This document shows positions 49,192-56,701 of a DNA stretch of 64,000 nucleotides, in pieces. The stretch lies in the NCBI GenBank assembly GCA_964558415.1, contig CAZLDI010000011.1:42340-106339 (forward strand). The letters run 5' to 3'. A model generated the notes under the pieces. That model had not been told where the DNA came from. It did no database searches and saw only the letters and a list, made by a program, of their open reading frames with translations. The DNA is from CAZLDI01 sp964558415 (GTDB lineage Bacteria > Chloroflexota > Dehalococcoidia > SM23-28-2 > RBG-16-64-32). The position numbers and the translations under genes are program-made. The stretch's first letter is position 1. Each line of letters begins with the position of its first letter.

Positions 49192-51345
49192 CTATACTTC
49201 TTCTTCTCGCCGGATGCATTCACGCAGCGCTCCCACGAGCCCCTGCACCGTGTGCTCCGAAGCCACCACGTCTACCCGCAGGCCGAGGTCGCGGGCTGTC
49301 TGCGCGGTGATGGGGCCGATGCAGGCGATGAGGGGGCCCTCACCCCCCAGCCCCTCTCCCGATGCGCGGGAGAGGGGAGGAGTGCCTGTCAGGGCAGCGA
49401 GATCGCCGTTGAGGAGGGCGGCGAGGTTGCGGACGGTGGAGGAGGAGGTGAAGGTGACGATGTCGATGTCGCCGTTGCGGAGGAGGGCGAGGGCGTGGGC
49501 GGAGTTGAGAGTTGACAGTTGAGAGTTGACAGAGGGTTGGTGTTGAGGGCTGGGGCCCTGCGCCACAATCGGGACGGCGGCGCGGTAGAGGGTGACCTCG
49601 TCGACGGTGGCGCCGGCGCTGCGGAGGGTCTCGAGCAGCTCGGGGCGGGCGCCTTCGGCGCGGGGGAGGAGGATGCGATCGCCTGGAGTGAATTTGGCCG
49701 CGGATTGGCGCGGATTTATCGCGGATTGTTTGTTGGTGTTCGTGGGAAGCGCGTGGGGCGTGGTGGCTCCGCTCGCTCCTACGAGAGCCTCAGGATGAGC
49801 GGGAAGGGGCGATGCGTCCAGGCGGGGGAGCAGTGCGTCGGCGAGAGCTTCGGCTATGTACTCTGGGGGGACGAGGTCAGGGGTGATGCCTCGCTCGGCG
49901 AGGGCTTTGGCGGTGGCGGGGCCGATGGCGGCGACACGAGTGCCGGTAGTGTCAGGCTGAGAGCCTGACCCCCGGATGGGGCCAATGGCGGTGACTTTTG
50001 TGCCGGTAGTGTCAGGCTGAGAGCTTGACCCCTGGGCGCTGCTGCCAGGCTGAGAGGCTGATCCGCGGATTGGGTCGCCCACGTGGGTCGCGCTTGCGCC
50101 GCCCGGACGGATGGACTGGCGTCCGCCAAGACGGGTGGACTGGCGTCCGAAGGCGCGGGCGTCGAGACCGCGCTCGCGCATGAGGTCGAACCAGATGTCG
50201 ACGGCGTTAGCGCTGGTGAAGACGGCCCAGGTGTAGCGGCCTGCGACGAGGTCGTCGAGGGCGGAGGTGACAGTGGCGGGGTCGAAGGTGGGTTCGATTT
50301 CGATGGCGGGGAGCTCGATCGGGATTGCGCCTTCGGCGGCGAGCAGCCGCGCGAGGGTGCTCGCCTGCTTGCGGGAGCGGGTGATCAGGACTCGCTTGCC
50401 GAAGAGCGGGCGGTTCTCGATCGGACCGGCGGCGGTCTCGGCGAACCACGATATCGTCTCGCGCAGACGCACGACGTCTCCGACGACGGTGATGGCGGGG
50501 GGAGTGAGGCCTGCGTCTTCGACGCGGTCGGCGATATCGGCGAGGGTGCCGGTGATGGTGCGCTGCTCCGGGGTCGTGCCGCGGTGGATGACGGCGACGG
50601 GGGTGTCGGCTGGACGGCCGTCGGCGATGAGTTTGGCGACGATGTCGGGCAGGGTCTTCGTGCCCATCAGGAAAACCAGGGTGTCGACAGTGGTGAGAGA
50701 GCCCTCACCCCCGGCCCCTCTCCCGTGCGCGGGCGAGGGGGGGACGGGATCGCCGGCTTCGTGGCCGGTGATGACGGCGAAGGAGGAGGCGACGCCGCGG
50801 TGGGTGACGGGGATGCCGGCGTAGGCTGGGACGGCGATGGCGGAGGTGACGCCGGGGATTATCTCGAAGGGGATGCCGGCGGCGCGCAGGGCCTCGGCTT
50901 CTTCGCCGCCGCGACCGAAGACGAACGGGTCGCCGCCCTTCAGGCGGACGACGGCCTTGCCTTCGCGGGCCTTCTCGATCAGCAGGGCGTTGATGGCGGG
51001 CTGGTCGTGTGAAGACGGGGCTGTCCTACGCTCGGAGGTGGTCGCATCCCCGCCCGCATTCTCCAGATCGCTTCGCGTCCTTCGACTCGCGCTCTCGCAC
51101 GGCTCAGGATGAGCGGTGGTCTTATCGCGCGCACGGGTCTCATCGCCGCTCAGAGTGACAGAAGGAACCTTGCCGACGTAGATCAGTTCGGCTTCGGGGC
51201 GGGCGTGTTCCAGGAGCGCCGGGGCGACGAGGCGGTCGTAGACGATGACGTCGGCGGCGCGCAGGCGGTCGAGGCCGGCGACGGTGATGAGACCGGGGTC
51301 GCCGGGGCCAGCGCCGACGAGGGAGACTTTGCCCGAGGCGGTCAC
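49192..51345 (-). CDS. cobA-hemD: Uroporphyrinogen-III C-methyltransferase / synthase fusion, expanded by repeats
   Basis: 717 residues; such fusions are usually about 500. CobA part: VSLVGAGPGDPGLITVAGLD, VVRLKGGDPFVFGRGGEEAE, PGVTSAIAVPAYAGIPVTHR. HemD part from about residue 316: KRVLITRSRKQASTLARLL, AVFTSANAVDIW, TFTSSSTVRNL, CIGPITAQTARDLGL. Six extra segments sit in frame at about residues 60-115, 198-216, 401-470, 509-551, 598-616 and 655-670. Each is encoded by a recognisable dispersed repeat (CTCAGGATGAGCGG, the CCCTCTCCCG hairpin, GTCAGGCTGAGAGCCTGAC, GGATTTATCGCGGATT, GTTGAGAGTTGACAG). They fall between conserved motifs. GTG 51345 overlaps the hemC stop. Confidence 0.93.
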   Translation of the reverse strand: MTASGKVSLVGAGPGDPGLITVAGLDRLRAADVIVYDRLVAPALLEHARPEAELIYVGKVPSVTLSGDETRARDKTTAHPEPCESASRRTRSDLENAGGDATTSERRTAPSSHDQPAINALLIEKAREGKAVVRLKGGDPFVFGRGGEEAEALRAAGIPFEIIPGVTSAIAVPAYAGIPVTHRGVASSFAVITGHEAGDPVPPSPAHGRGAGGEGSLTTVDTLVFLMGTKTLPDIVAKLIADGRPADTPVAVIHRGTTPEQRTITGTLADIADRVEDAGLTPPAITVVGDVVRLRETISWFAETAAGPIENRPLFGKRVLITRSRKQASTLARLLAAEGAIPIELPAIEIEPTFDPATVTSALDDLVAGRYTWAVFTSANAVDIWFDLMRERGLDARAFGRQSTRLGGRQSIRPGGASATHVGDPIRGSASQPGSSAQGSSSQPDTTGTKVTAIGPIRGSGSQPDTTGTRVAAIGPATAKALAERGITPDLVPPEYIAEALADALLPRLDASPLPAHPEALVGASGATTPHALPTNTNKQSAINPRQSAAKFTPGDRILLPRAEGARPELLETLRSAGATVDEVTLYRAAVPIVAQGPSPQHQPSVNSQLSTLNSAHALALLRNGDIDIVTFTSSSTVRNLAALLNGDLAALTGTPPLSRASGEGLGGEGPLIACIGPITAQTARDLGLRVDVVASEHTVQGLVGALRECIRREEEV

Positions 51346-52262
51346 GCCGTCGCCTCCAGCAGCGCTGAGGCTCCGCGTTCGATTAGTTGCTCGGCCAGGC
51401 GTACTCCCAGCGATTTCGCGGCGCGGACCGTGCCCTGCAGCTCGCCGGTCACGAGCCGGCCGCCGGCTGGATCGCCCACGAGGCCTCGCAGGCGCAAACT
51501 GTCGCCGCTGACCTCGGCCAGCGCGGCGATGGCGGCGTGACAGCCGCCGCCGAGACGCAGTTCGAAAGCGCGTTCGGCCGTGACGACGGCGCGGGCTTCG
51601 GCGTCCTCGATCACGCCGACGAGCGACGCAGTGTCAGCGGCGTCGGAGCGCACCTGCACGGCGAGCGCGCCCTGGCCGGGCGCCGGGAGCATCTCGTCAA
51701 GCGAGAAGACCTGCGACGCCCGACCCAGGGAACCGAGGCGGGCGAGGCCGGCGACGGCGAGGACCGCCGCATCGTAGTCGCCTTCGTCTACCTTGCGGAT
51801 GCGCGTGTCGACGTTGCCGCGGATGTCGGCGATGCGCAGGTCCGGGCGCAGGGCGAGCAGTTGTGCGGCGCGCCGGGGGCTGCCGGTGCCGACGAGGGCG
51901 CCACGGGGCAGGTCCGCAAGACGTGCTCCGTCGCGCGCGACGATGGCGTCGCGTGGGTCTGCGCGCACGGGGACGGCAGCGATGTTGAGGCCGGCGGTCT
52001 CCTCCGCGGGGAGGTCCTTGAGGCTGTGCACGGCGATATCGATCTCAGCGGCCAGCAGCGCGCGCTCGATCTCGATCACGAAGACGCCGCGGCCACCGAG
52101 GCTGCTCAGGGGTTCGCTGGAGTTGTCGCCCTCGGTGCGGATCGTGCGGACTTCGAACAGGACGGCGGGATGTGAGGCGCGCAGGAGGGCGAGGACTATT
52201 TCAGTCTGGCGGAGAGCGAGGCGGCTGCCGCGGGTGCCGACGATGAAGGGGCGCTGCGACAC
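51342..52262 (-). CDS. hemC: Hydroxymethylbilane synthase (porphobilinogen deaminase)
   Basis: 306 residues. GTRGSRLALRQTEIVLALL start, LKDLPAEE, PRRAAQLLALRPDL, and LRLGGGCHAAIAAL with the dipyrromethane-binding Cys near residue 237. It polymerises four porphobilinogens. The GTG start follows AAAAGGACGG; it is 16 bases after hemA. Confidence 0.96.
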   Translation of the reverse strand: MSQRPFIVGTRGSRLALRQTEIVLALLRASHPAVLFEVRTIRTEGDNSSEPLSSLGGRGVFVIEIERALLAAEIDIAVHSLKDLPAEETAGLNIAAVPVRADPRDAIVARDGARLADLPRGALVGTGSPRRAAQLLALRPDLRIADIRGNVDTRIRKVDEGDYDAAVLAVAGLARLGSLGRASQVFSLDEMLPAPGQGALAVQVRSDAADTASLVGVIEDAEARAVVTAERAFELRLGGGCHAAIAALAEVSGDSLRLRGLVGDPAGGRLVTGELQGTVRAAKSLGVRLAEQLIERGASALLEATA

Positions 52263-52278
52263 AAGATCAGCCGTCCTT

Positions 52279-53568
52279 TTACCCTGCGTTGTGGGAGGTG
52301 ACGGCCGGCTGGACGTCGAAGAGGTCCTGGAGGGCTTCCATGTAGAGGCCCTTGTCGTGGCCGTCCTTGAGGCGTGTTATCGGGCGGTCGAGCATCTTCT
52401 TGACGATCGCCTCGGTCATCGCTTCGATGCGCTCCCGGGAGGCTTCGTCAAGGCCGGGCAGGCGACGGAGGGCGCGCTCGAGCTCGCTGCGGCGGATGGA
52501 CTCCGCGCGCTCACGGAGGGCGGCGATGACGGGAACGACGTCGAGGGAGCGCCACCAGCCGAGGAAGGCGAGAAGTTCTTCCTCAATGATCGCCTCGACG
52601 CGGTGCACTTCCGCCTTGCGACCGTTAAGGCCGCCGAGGCTGACTGACTCGATGTCATCGATGTCGAACAGGTGGACGCCGGGGATTTCGTTTACGGCGG
52701 GGTCGATGTCGCGCGGCACAGCGATGTCGATGAAGATCAGCGGGCGACCTCCACGGTTGGTCATCGCCGGCAGTACGTCGCTGGGGTGGATGACGAAGCC
52801 GCCGGCAGCGGTGCCGCTAATCACGATATCGGCCGCGGCGAGGGCATCTCGCAGGTGGGAGAGGGCGACGGCCTCCGCGTTGGGCCCGATCTCTGCCGCG
52901 AGGTCGCGCGCCTTCTTGAGGGTGCGGTTGGCGACGACGATGCGCGCGCCGCCGCTGTCGGCGAGACTGCGGGCGGCCAGCTTGCCCATGCTGCCGGCGC
53001 TGATCACGAGGACGGTCCTGCCCGCGAGGTCGCCGAGCTCCTTGCGCGCCAGGGCGACGGCGGCCGAGCCGACGGATACAGCGTGGCGACCGATGTGGGT
53101 CTCACTGCGCGCGCGCTTACCGACGGCGATCGCGAAATGGAAGAGACGCAGGAGGACGCCGTTGAGCGCCCCGGCATCGGTGGAGACGGACATCGCCTCG
53201 CGCACCTGGCCGAGGATCTGTGACTCGCCGAGCACCATCGAATCGATGCCAGCGGCGACGCGGAAGAGGTGGCGGACGGCGTCCTCGTGAAGGAGCAGAT
53301 ACGTGTGACGCTGGTCGATCTCGACACCCTTGGCCGCAGTCAGCAGGCCAAGCAGGTCTTCCGCTCGTTCACGGCCGGGCGAGAGGCAGGCGTAGAGCTC
53401 CGTGCGGTTGCAGGTAGAGAGGAGGACGGCGCCATTCAGCGCGCCCCCGATCGTCGCGACTGCGACGGGGAGCTCTGCCGGCGAGAAGGCGAGCCGTTCT
53501 CGCTCTTCGACGGGGGAGGTGAGGTGGCTGACGCCGGCGCAGGCGATGATGGGTGGCTTCTGGCTCAT
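52279..53568 (-). CDS. hemA: Glutamyl-tRNA reductase
   Basis: 429 residues. Catalytic Cys in LLSTCNRTELYA, GIDSMVLGESQILGQVREAM, NADPH-site SAGSMGKLAARSL and the C-terminal dimerisation helix region. First committed step of C5-pathway tetrapyrrole synthesis. ATG overlaps the stop of the siroheme dehydrogenase gene (ATGA). No hemL is in this window. Confidence 0.96.
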   Translation of the reverse strand: MSQKPPIIACAGVSHLTSPVEERERLAFSPAELPVAVATIGGALNGAVLLSTCNRTELYACLSPGRERAEDLLGLLTAAKGVEIDQRHTYLLLHEDAVRHLFRVAAGIDSMVLGESQILGQVREAMSVSTDAGALNGVLLRLFHFAIAVGKRARSETHIGRHAVSVGSAAVALARKELGDLAGRTVLVISAGSMGKLAARSLADSGGARIVVANRTLKKARDLAAEIGPNAEAVALSHLRDALAAADIVISGTAAGGFVIHPSDVLPAMTNRGGRPLIFIDIAVPRDIDPAVNEIPGVHLFDIDDIESVSLGGLNGRKAEVHRVEAIIEEELLAFLGWWRSLDVVPVIAALRERAESIRRSELERALRRLPGLDEASRERIEAMTEAIVKKMLDRPITRLKDGHDKGLYMEALQDLFDVQPAVTSHNAG

Positions 53569-54203
53569 GTGTTGCCCACAGGCTGACGGAGCGATTCGTA
53601 AAGGCGTTGCTTCGCCTCACTACGCTGTCCGGCGACGAGCAGACGGCGCAGATCGGCGTCGAGGGCGGCGTTCCAGGTGTCGGAGTCGACGAGGACATCG
53701 CGCTCGCGCAGTTCGGCGCGCACTTCGGCGGCGAGCTCCAGCATCAGCGAGTAGTCTTCTGTGAGGAACAGCTCCAGCTCTTCGCGCATCTTGCGGGCCA
53801 TGGCGGGGCTGCGGCCGGAGGTGGAGATGGCGATGGTGAGGTCGCCCTGCTGGACGATGGCGGGCATGATGAAGTCACAGTAGGGCGGGTCGTCGACCGC
53901 GTTCACCCAGACGCGACGCTCCTTGCCCTCGCGGGCGACGGTGGCGTTGATGGCGCGGTCGTCGGTGGCAACGAAGGCGATGGTGTAGCCTTCAATGTCG
54001 CCGGGCTGGTAGTCGCGCTCGATGTGGCGGAAGCGGCCTTCGGCGCGGAGGGCGGCCATGTCTTCGTTCAGCTCCGGAGAGACGACGGTGATATCGGCGC
54101 CCGACGTCACGAGGCCGACCACCTTCTGATAGGCGATGTTGCCGCCGCCGATAACGACGGCGGGCTTGCCGGCGATATCGAGAAAGACCGGGTAGAAGCG
54201 CAT
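53565..54203 (-). CDS. Precorrin-2 dehydrogenase (siroheme synthase N-terminal type)
   Basis: 212 residues from ATG 54203. MRFYPVFLDIAGKPAVVIGG with the NAD-binding GGGNIAYQKV, ADITVVSPELNE, AVDDPPYCDFIMPAIVQQGD and AISTSGRSPAMARKMREELE, all typical of the Met8/CysG N-domain. It oxidises precorrin-2 to sirohydrochlorin, using the product of CobA. A ferrochelatase domain as in Met8 may be included; not proven. Confidence 0.92.
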   Translation of the reverse strand: MRFYPVFLDIAGKPAVVIGGGNIAYQKVVGLVTSGADITVVSPELNEDMAALRAEGRFRHIERDYQPGDIEGYTIAFVATDDRAINATVAREGKERRVWVNAVDDPPYCDFIMPAIVQQGDLTIAISTSGRSPAMARKMREELELFLTEDYSLMLELAAEVRAELRERDVLVDSDTWNAALDADLRRLLVAGQRSEAKQRLYESLRQPVGNT

Positions 54204-54223
54204 TCTGGGGGGCTCGGCGCTCA

Positions 54224-54856
54224 CTATCTGCGTGCCGCCACCGGCGTTCGTGATTCGTCGTAAGACTCGGCGATGGAGATGAGGACCTGGTCCGCGAGGT
54301 TGGTGAGCAGTTCCCACAGCTCCAGGGCCTTCTCGGTGGAGAGGTCGCTTTTCTGAGCTTCCTCGATGGCGGTCTCGTCGAGGCTCCTGCGGAAGAAGGT
54401 GAAGCCCTCGATGGCATCGCGCAGACTCAAGCCGTCGCGGGCGAGCAAGGTGCCGTACTCGTGGGCGATCTCACGGGCTTCGTCCAGCAAGGGGGCGCGC
54501 CGCGAGCCACGTGTGAGGTAGTCCGACACGAGGGAGACCAGCCGCCGCCCGAGAGGTCGAAGGCCCTCGCGCTCGGCCTCGTTGAGGTCGGTGTACCAGT
54601 GCGCGGACTGGCTGCGACCGCGCTGGAGGCGGCGGCGGATGCGCGTCAGGGCGAGGTTGCCGATGGCAGTATACGGCTCCCGGTCGGCGGAAGTCTGCCC
54701 GGCGACAAGCGCGCGGAGGTCTTCCTCGGAAAAGCGGCGGTGGCCGCCGGGGGTGCGGAAGGAGCGGACATGGCCGGCGTCGGCCCAGCGTCTGAGCGTG
54801 GACTCGTTTACGCCAAGCAGTTCACAAGCCTGGCCGAGGGTAATCCAGCGGGTCAT
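54224..54856 (-). CDS. MerR/excisionase-type HTH regulator heading the heme operon
   Basis: 210 residues from ATG 54856 (the frame is open to GTG 54892). N-terminal helix-turn-helix ITLGQACELLGVNESTLRRW and TPGGHRRFSEEDLRALV. The C-terminal ~140 are helical (LLDEAREIAHEYGTLLARDG, LSLRDAIEGFTFFRRSL), resembling RsbR/histidine-kinase-dimer-like sensor regions. It is the first gene of the tetrapyrrole operon and a likely autoregulator; its ligand is unknown. Confidence 0.75.
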   Translation of the reverse strand: MTRWITLGQACELLGVNESTLRRWADAGHVRSFRTPGGHRRFSEEDLRALVAGQTSADREPYTAIGNLALTRIRRRLQRGRSQSAHWYTDLNEAEREGLRPLGRRLVSLVSDYLTRGSRRAPLLDEAREIAHEYGTLLARDGLSLRDAIEGFTFFRRSLDETAIEEAQKSDLSTEKALELWELLTNLADQVLISIAESYDESRTPVAARR

Positions 54857-54947
54857 GGGGCTTTCGGCGGCGGCGCGATAACGAGGGCTCACAGGCGAAC
54901 CTCACTAAGTTGTGCAAATCGGACTATTGGGGCGGACTCTAACGCAG

Positions 54948-54977
54948 ATTTTACGTATGCGGTGTGGAGAAAGTCAA
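54948..54977 (-). promoter_or_regulatory. Sigma-70-type promoter of the tetrapyrrole operon
   Basis: On the minus strand TTGACT (54977-54972), 18 bases, TAAAAT (54953-54948), leaving a leader of about 50-85 bases before the regulator gene. One of the two best promoter matches in the window. Confidence 0.7.
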
Positions 54978-55057
54978 GCCAGTTTTGGTGCGGATTTCAG
55001 GCCTCCGCGGGCGAGCGGAAGGCAGAACCGTCAGATTGGAAAGACGACGGCTCGCCC

Positions 55058-56371
55058 CTACTTAGCGCCTTCGAGGGCGGCGCGGGTGTAGGGGAGGATC
55101 GTCTGCTCCACGTTGACGCGGGAGTCCAGGTGCTTGCCGAGGCCGCTGAGCAGGCCCACGGCGCGGCCGATGAGCAGGAACTCGCGCGGGATGTCAGTGA
55201 TGGGGTTCTTGCGGACGGCCTTGTTCAGGCGCTGGTTGGCTTCGTTGACGAGGTCGGGATCGGCGTAGCCGCGGCCCTCCTGGTTGGTTGCGCTGAACGC
55301 GCGGCCGAGCTCGAGGAAGATCGCCGGGTCGTCCATGCGCTTGACTTTGACGCCGAGCTCCCGGAAAGCCTGGATCATGTCGACGACGTTCCAGGTGAGC
55401 ATGGCGCTGACGAGGCGCGCGTAGGCGAGGCGGAACTTGTCGTCAAGCTGGCGGCAGAGGCCGAAGTCCAGCATCACGAGCTTCGGGCCGGGCCGGACGA
55501 AGAGGTTGCCCGGGTGCGGATCGGCGTGGAACATGCCGTGGATGTAGAGCTGCTCGCAGAAGGCGTCGATCGTGAGCTGGGCGACGGCCTGCGGGTCGAT
55601 GCCCTCGCGGTGCATCGCCTCCAGGTCGGTGATCTTGATGCCGTCCAGATACTCCATCGTGAGGAGGCGGCGGGTGCTGTACTCCCAGACGATCTTCGGG
55701 ATGATGATGTCTTCGCGGGGGCCGAAGTTGCGGGCGATCGTCTCGGCGTTGTGGCCTTCGTTGATGAAGTCCAGCTCGAGGGGGACGTTATGGGAGATCT
55801 CCTCGATGATCGGGGAGAAGTCGAGGTTGCGCTCGACGCGGGCGAGGATGCGCAGGAGGATGCGGATGTTGCGGAGGTCGTTGTCGACGATCTCGTCGAT
55901 GCCGGGGTACTGGACTTTGACGGCGACGTCGCGGCCGACGGGGGAGCCGTGGCGGAGGGTGGCGCGGTGCACCTGGGCGAGCGAGGCGGAGGCGATGGGC
56001 TCCTCCGCGAAGTCTGTGAAGACGTCAGCGAGGGGGCGCTGGAGCTCGGTTTCGACGCGGCGCTTGATCACCGGGAACGCGCGCGGCGGGACCTGGTCCT
56101 GGAGGCGGGAGAGAATGTCGATGTATTCGTCGGGTATCAGGTCGGGGCGGGAGCCGATGGCCTGGCCGAACTTGATCAGCAGGCCCTGGCGGCGGATGGC
56201 GAGGTCGTAGATGTGCTGGGCGGACCAGGTGTGGTGGCGCAGGCGGCGCTCGAGGGCGTCCTTGATCCAGCCCCGCTTCTCGCGGAGGGTGATCGCCTTG
56301 TAGCCGAGGTAGACGCGGGCAGCGAGGACGCCGGTGGCGGCGCTGCGGCTGAGGCGGTGGGAGAGGCGCAT
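55058..56371 (-). CDS. ABC1/UbiB family kinase-like protein
   Basis: 437 residues from ATG 56371. KFGQAIGSRPDLIPDEYIDI, the ABC1 motif ASASLAQVHRATL, lysine in VAVKVQYPGI, HADPHPGNLFVRPG as catalytic loop and VMLDFGLCRQL as metal loop. The family is needed for isoprenoid quinone synthesis or lipid handling. The longer frame to 56575 runs through GACAGATGACAGATGACA repeats and is not believed. A TATACT box lies exactly six bases upstream of the ATG, so the message is probably leaderless. Confidence 0.88.
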   Translation of the reverse strand: MRLSHRLSRSAATGVLAARVYLGYKAITLREKRGWIKDALERRLRHHTWSAQHIYDLAIRRQGLLIKFGQAIGSRPDLIPDEYIDILSRLQDQVPPRAFPVIKRRVETELQRPLADVFTDFAEEPIASASLAQVHRATLRHGSPVGRDVAVKVQYPGIDEIVDNDLRNIRILLRILARVERNLDFSPIIEEISHNVPLELDFINEGHNAETIARNFGPREDIIIPKIVWEYSTRRLLTMEYLDGIKITDLEAMHREGIDPQAVAQLTIDAFCEQLYIHGMFHADPHPGNLFVRPGPKLVMLDFGLCRQLDDKFRLAYARLVSAMLTWNVVDMIQAFRELGVKVKRMDDPAIFLELGRAFSATNQEGRGYADPDLVNEANQRLNKAVRKNPITDIPREFLLIGRAVGLLSGLGKHLDSRVNVEQTILPYTRAALEGAK

Positions 56372-56377
56372 GGAGCC

Positions 56378-56383
56378 AGTATA
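56378..56383 (-). promoter_or_regulatory. -10 box with leaderless start of the ABC1/UbiB gene
   Basis: TATACT followed by GGCTCC and ATG. The six-base gap equals that of ribD. Confidence 0.6.
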
Positions 56384-56397
56384 GAGGATGAGGGGAG

Positions 56398-56470
56398 ATG
56401 ACAGATGACGGGGGACAGATGACAGATGACAGATGACAGGAGTCAGCGGGACGGGGGACAGCGGGACGGT
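56398..56470. repeat. GACAGATGACAG tandem repeat
   Basis: Seven-base-type units (ACAGATG) and longer GGGGGACAGCGGGACGG variants in a run between two genes. Non-coding. Confidence 0.7.
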
Positions 56471-56701
56471 GGCTTGATTGAGTCCAGCCGAGAGCCTGGT
56501 TGTGTTTTGGGATTTTTGATTTTGGGCCCGATTTCGTATCTGCGGTGCGGCGCGGAACATGGTTGATTTGGCCATGATTGTTTTGGCGGTTGGTGTGAGT
56601 GCGGTCGTTAAGGAGCGCGCCGCGATACAGCGTAGCGCAGGAGGCGCTGAGCGCGAAGGGGGGAGTGGCAGCGGGAGGATTGACGGGGGAACAGATGGAC
56701 T

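Noticed and set aside
56372..56575. N-terminal extension of the ABC1/UbiB protein
   Set aside because: It is encoded by GACAGATGACAG repeats, lacks a ribosome binding site, and a -10 box sits inside it just before the true ATG.
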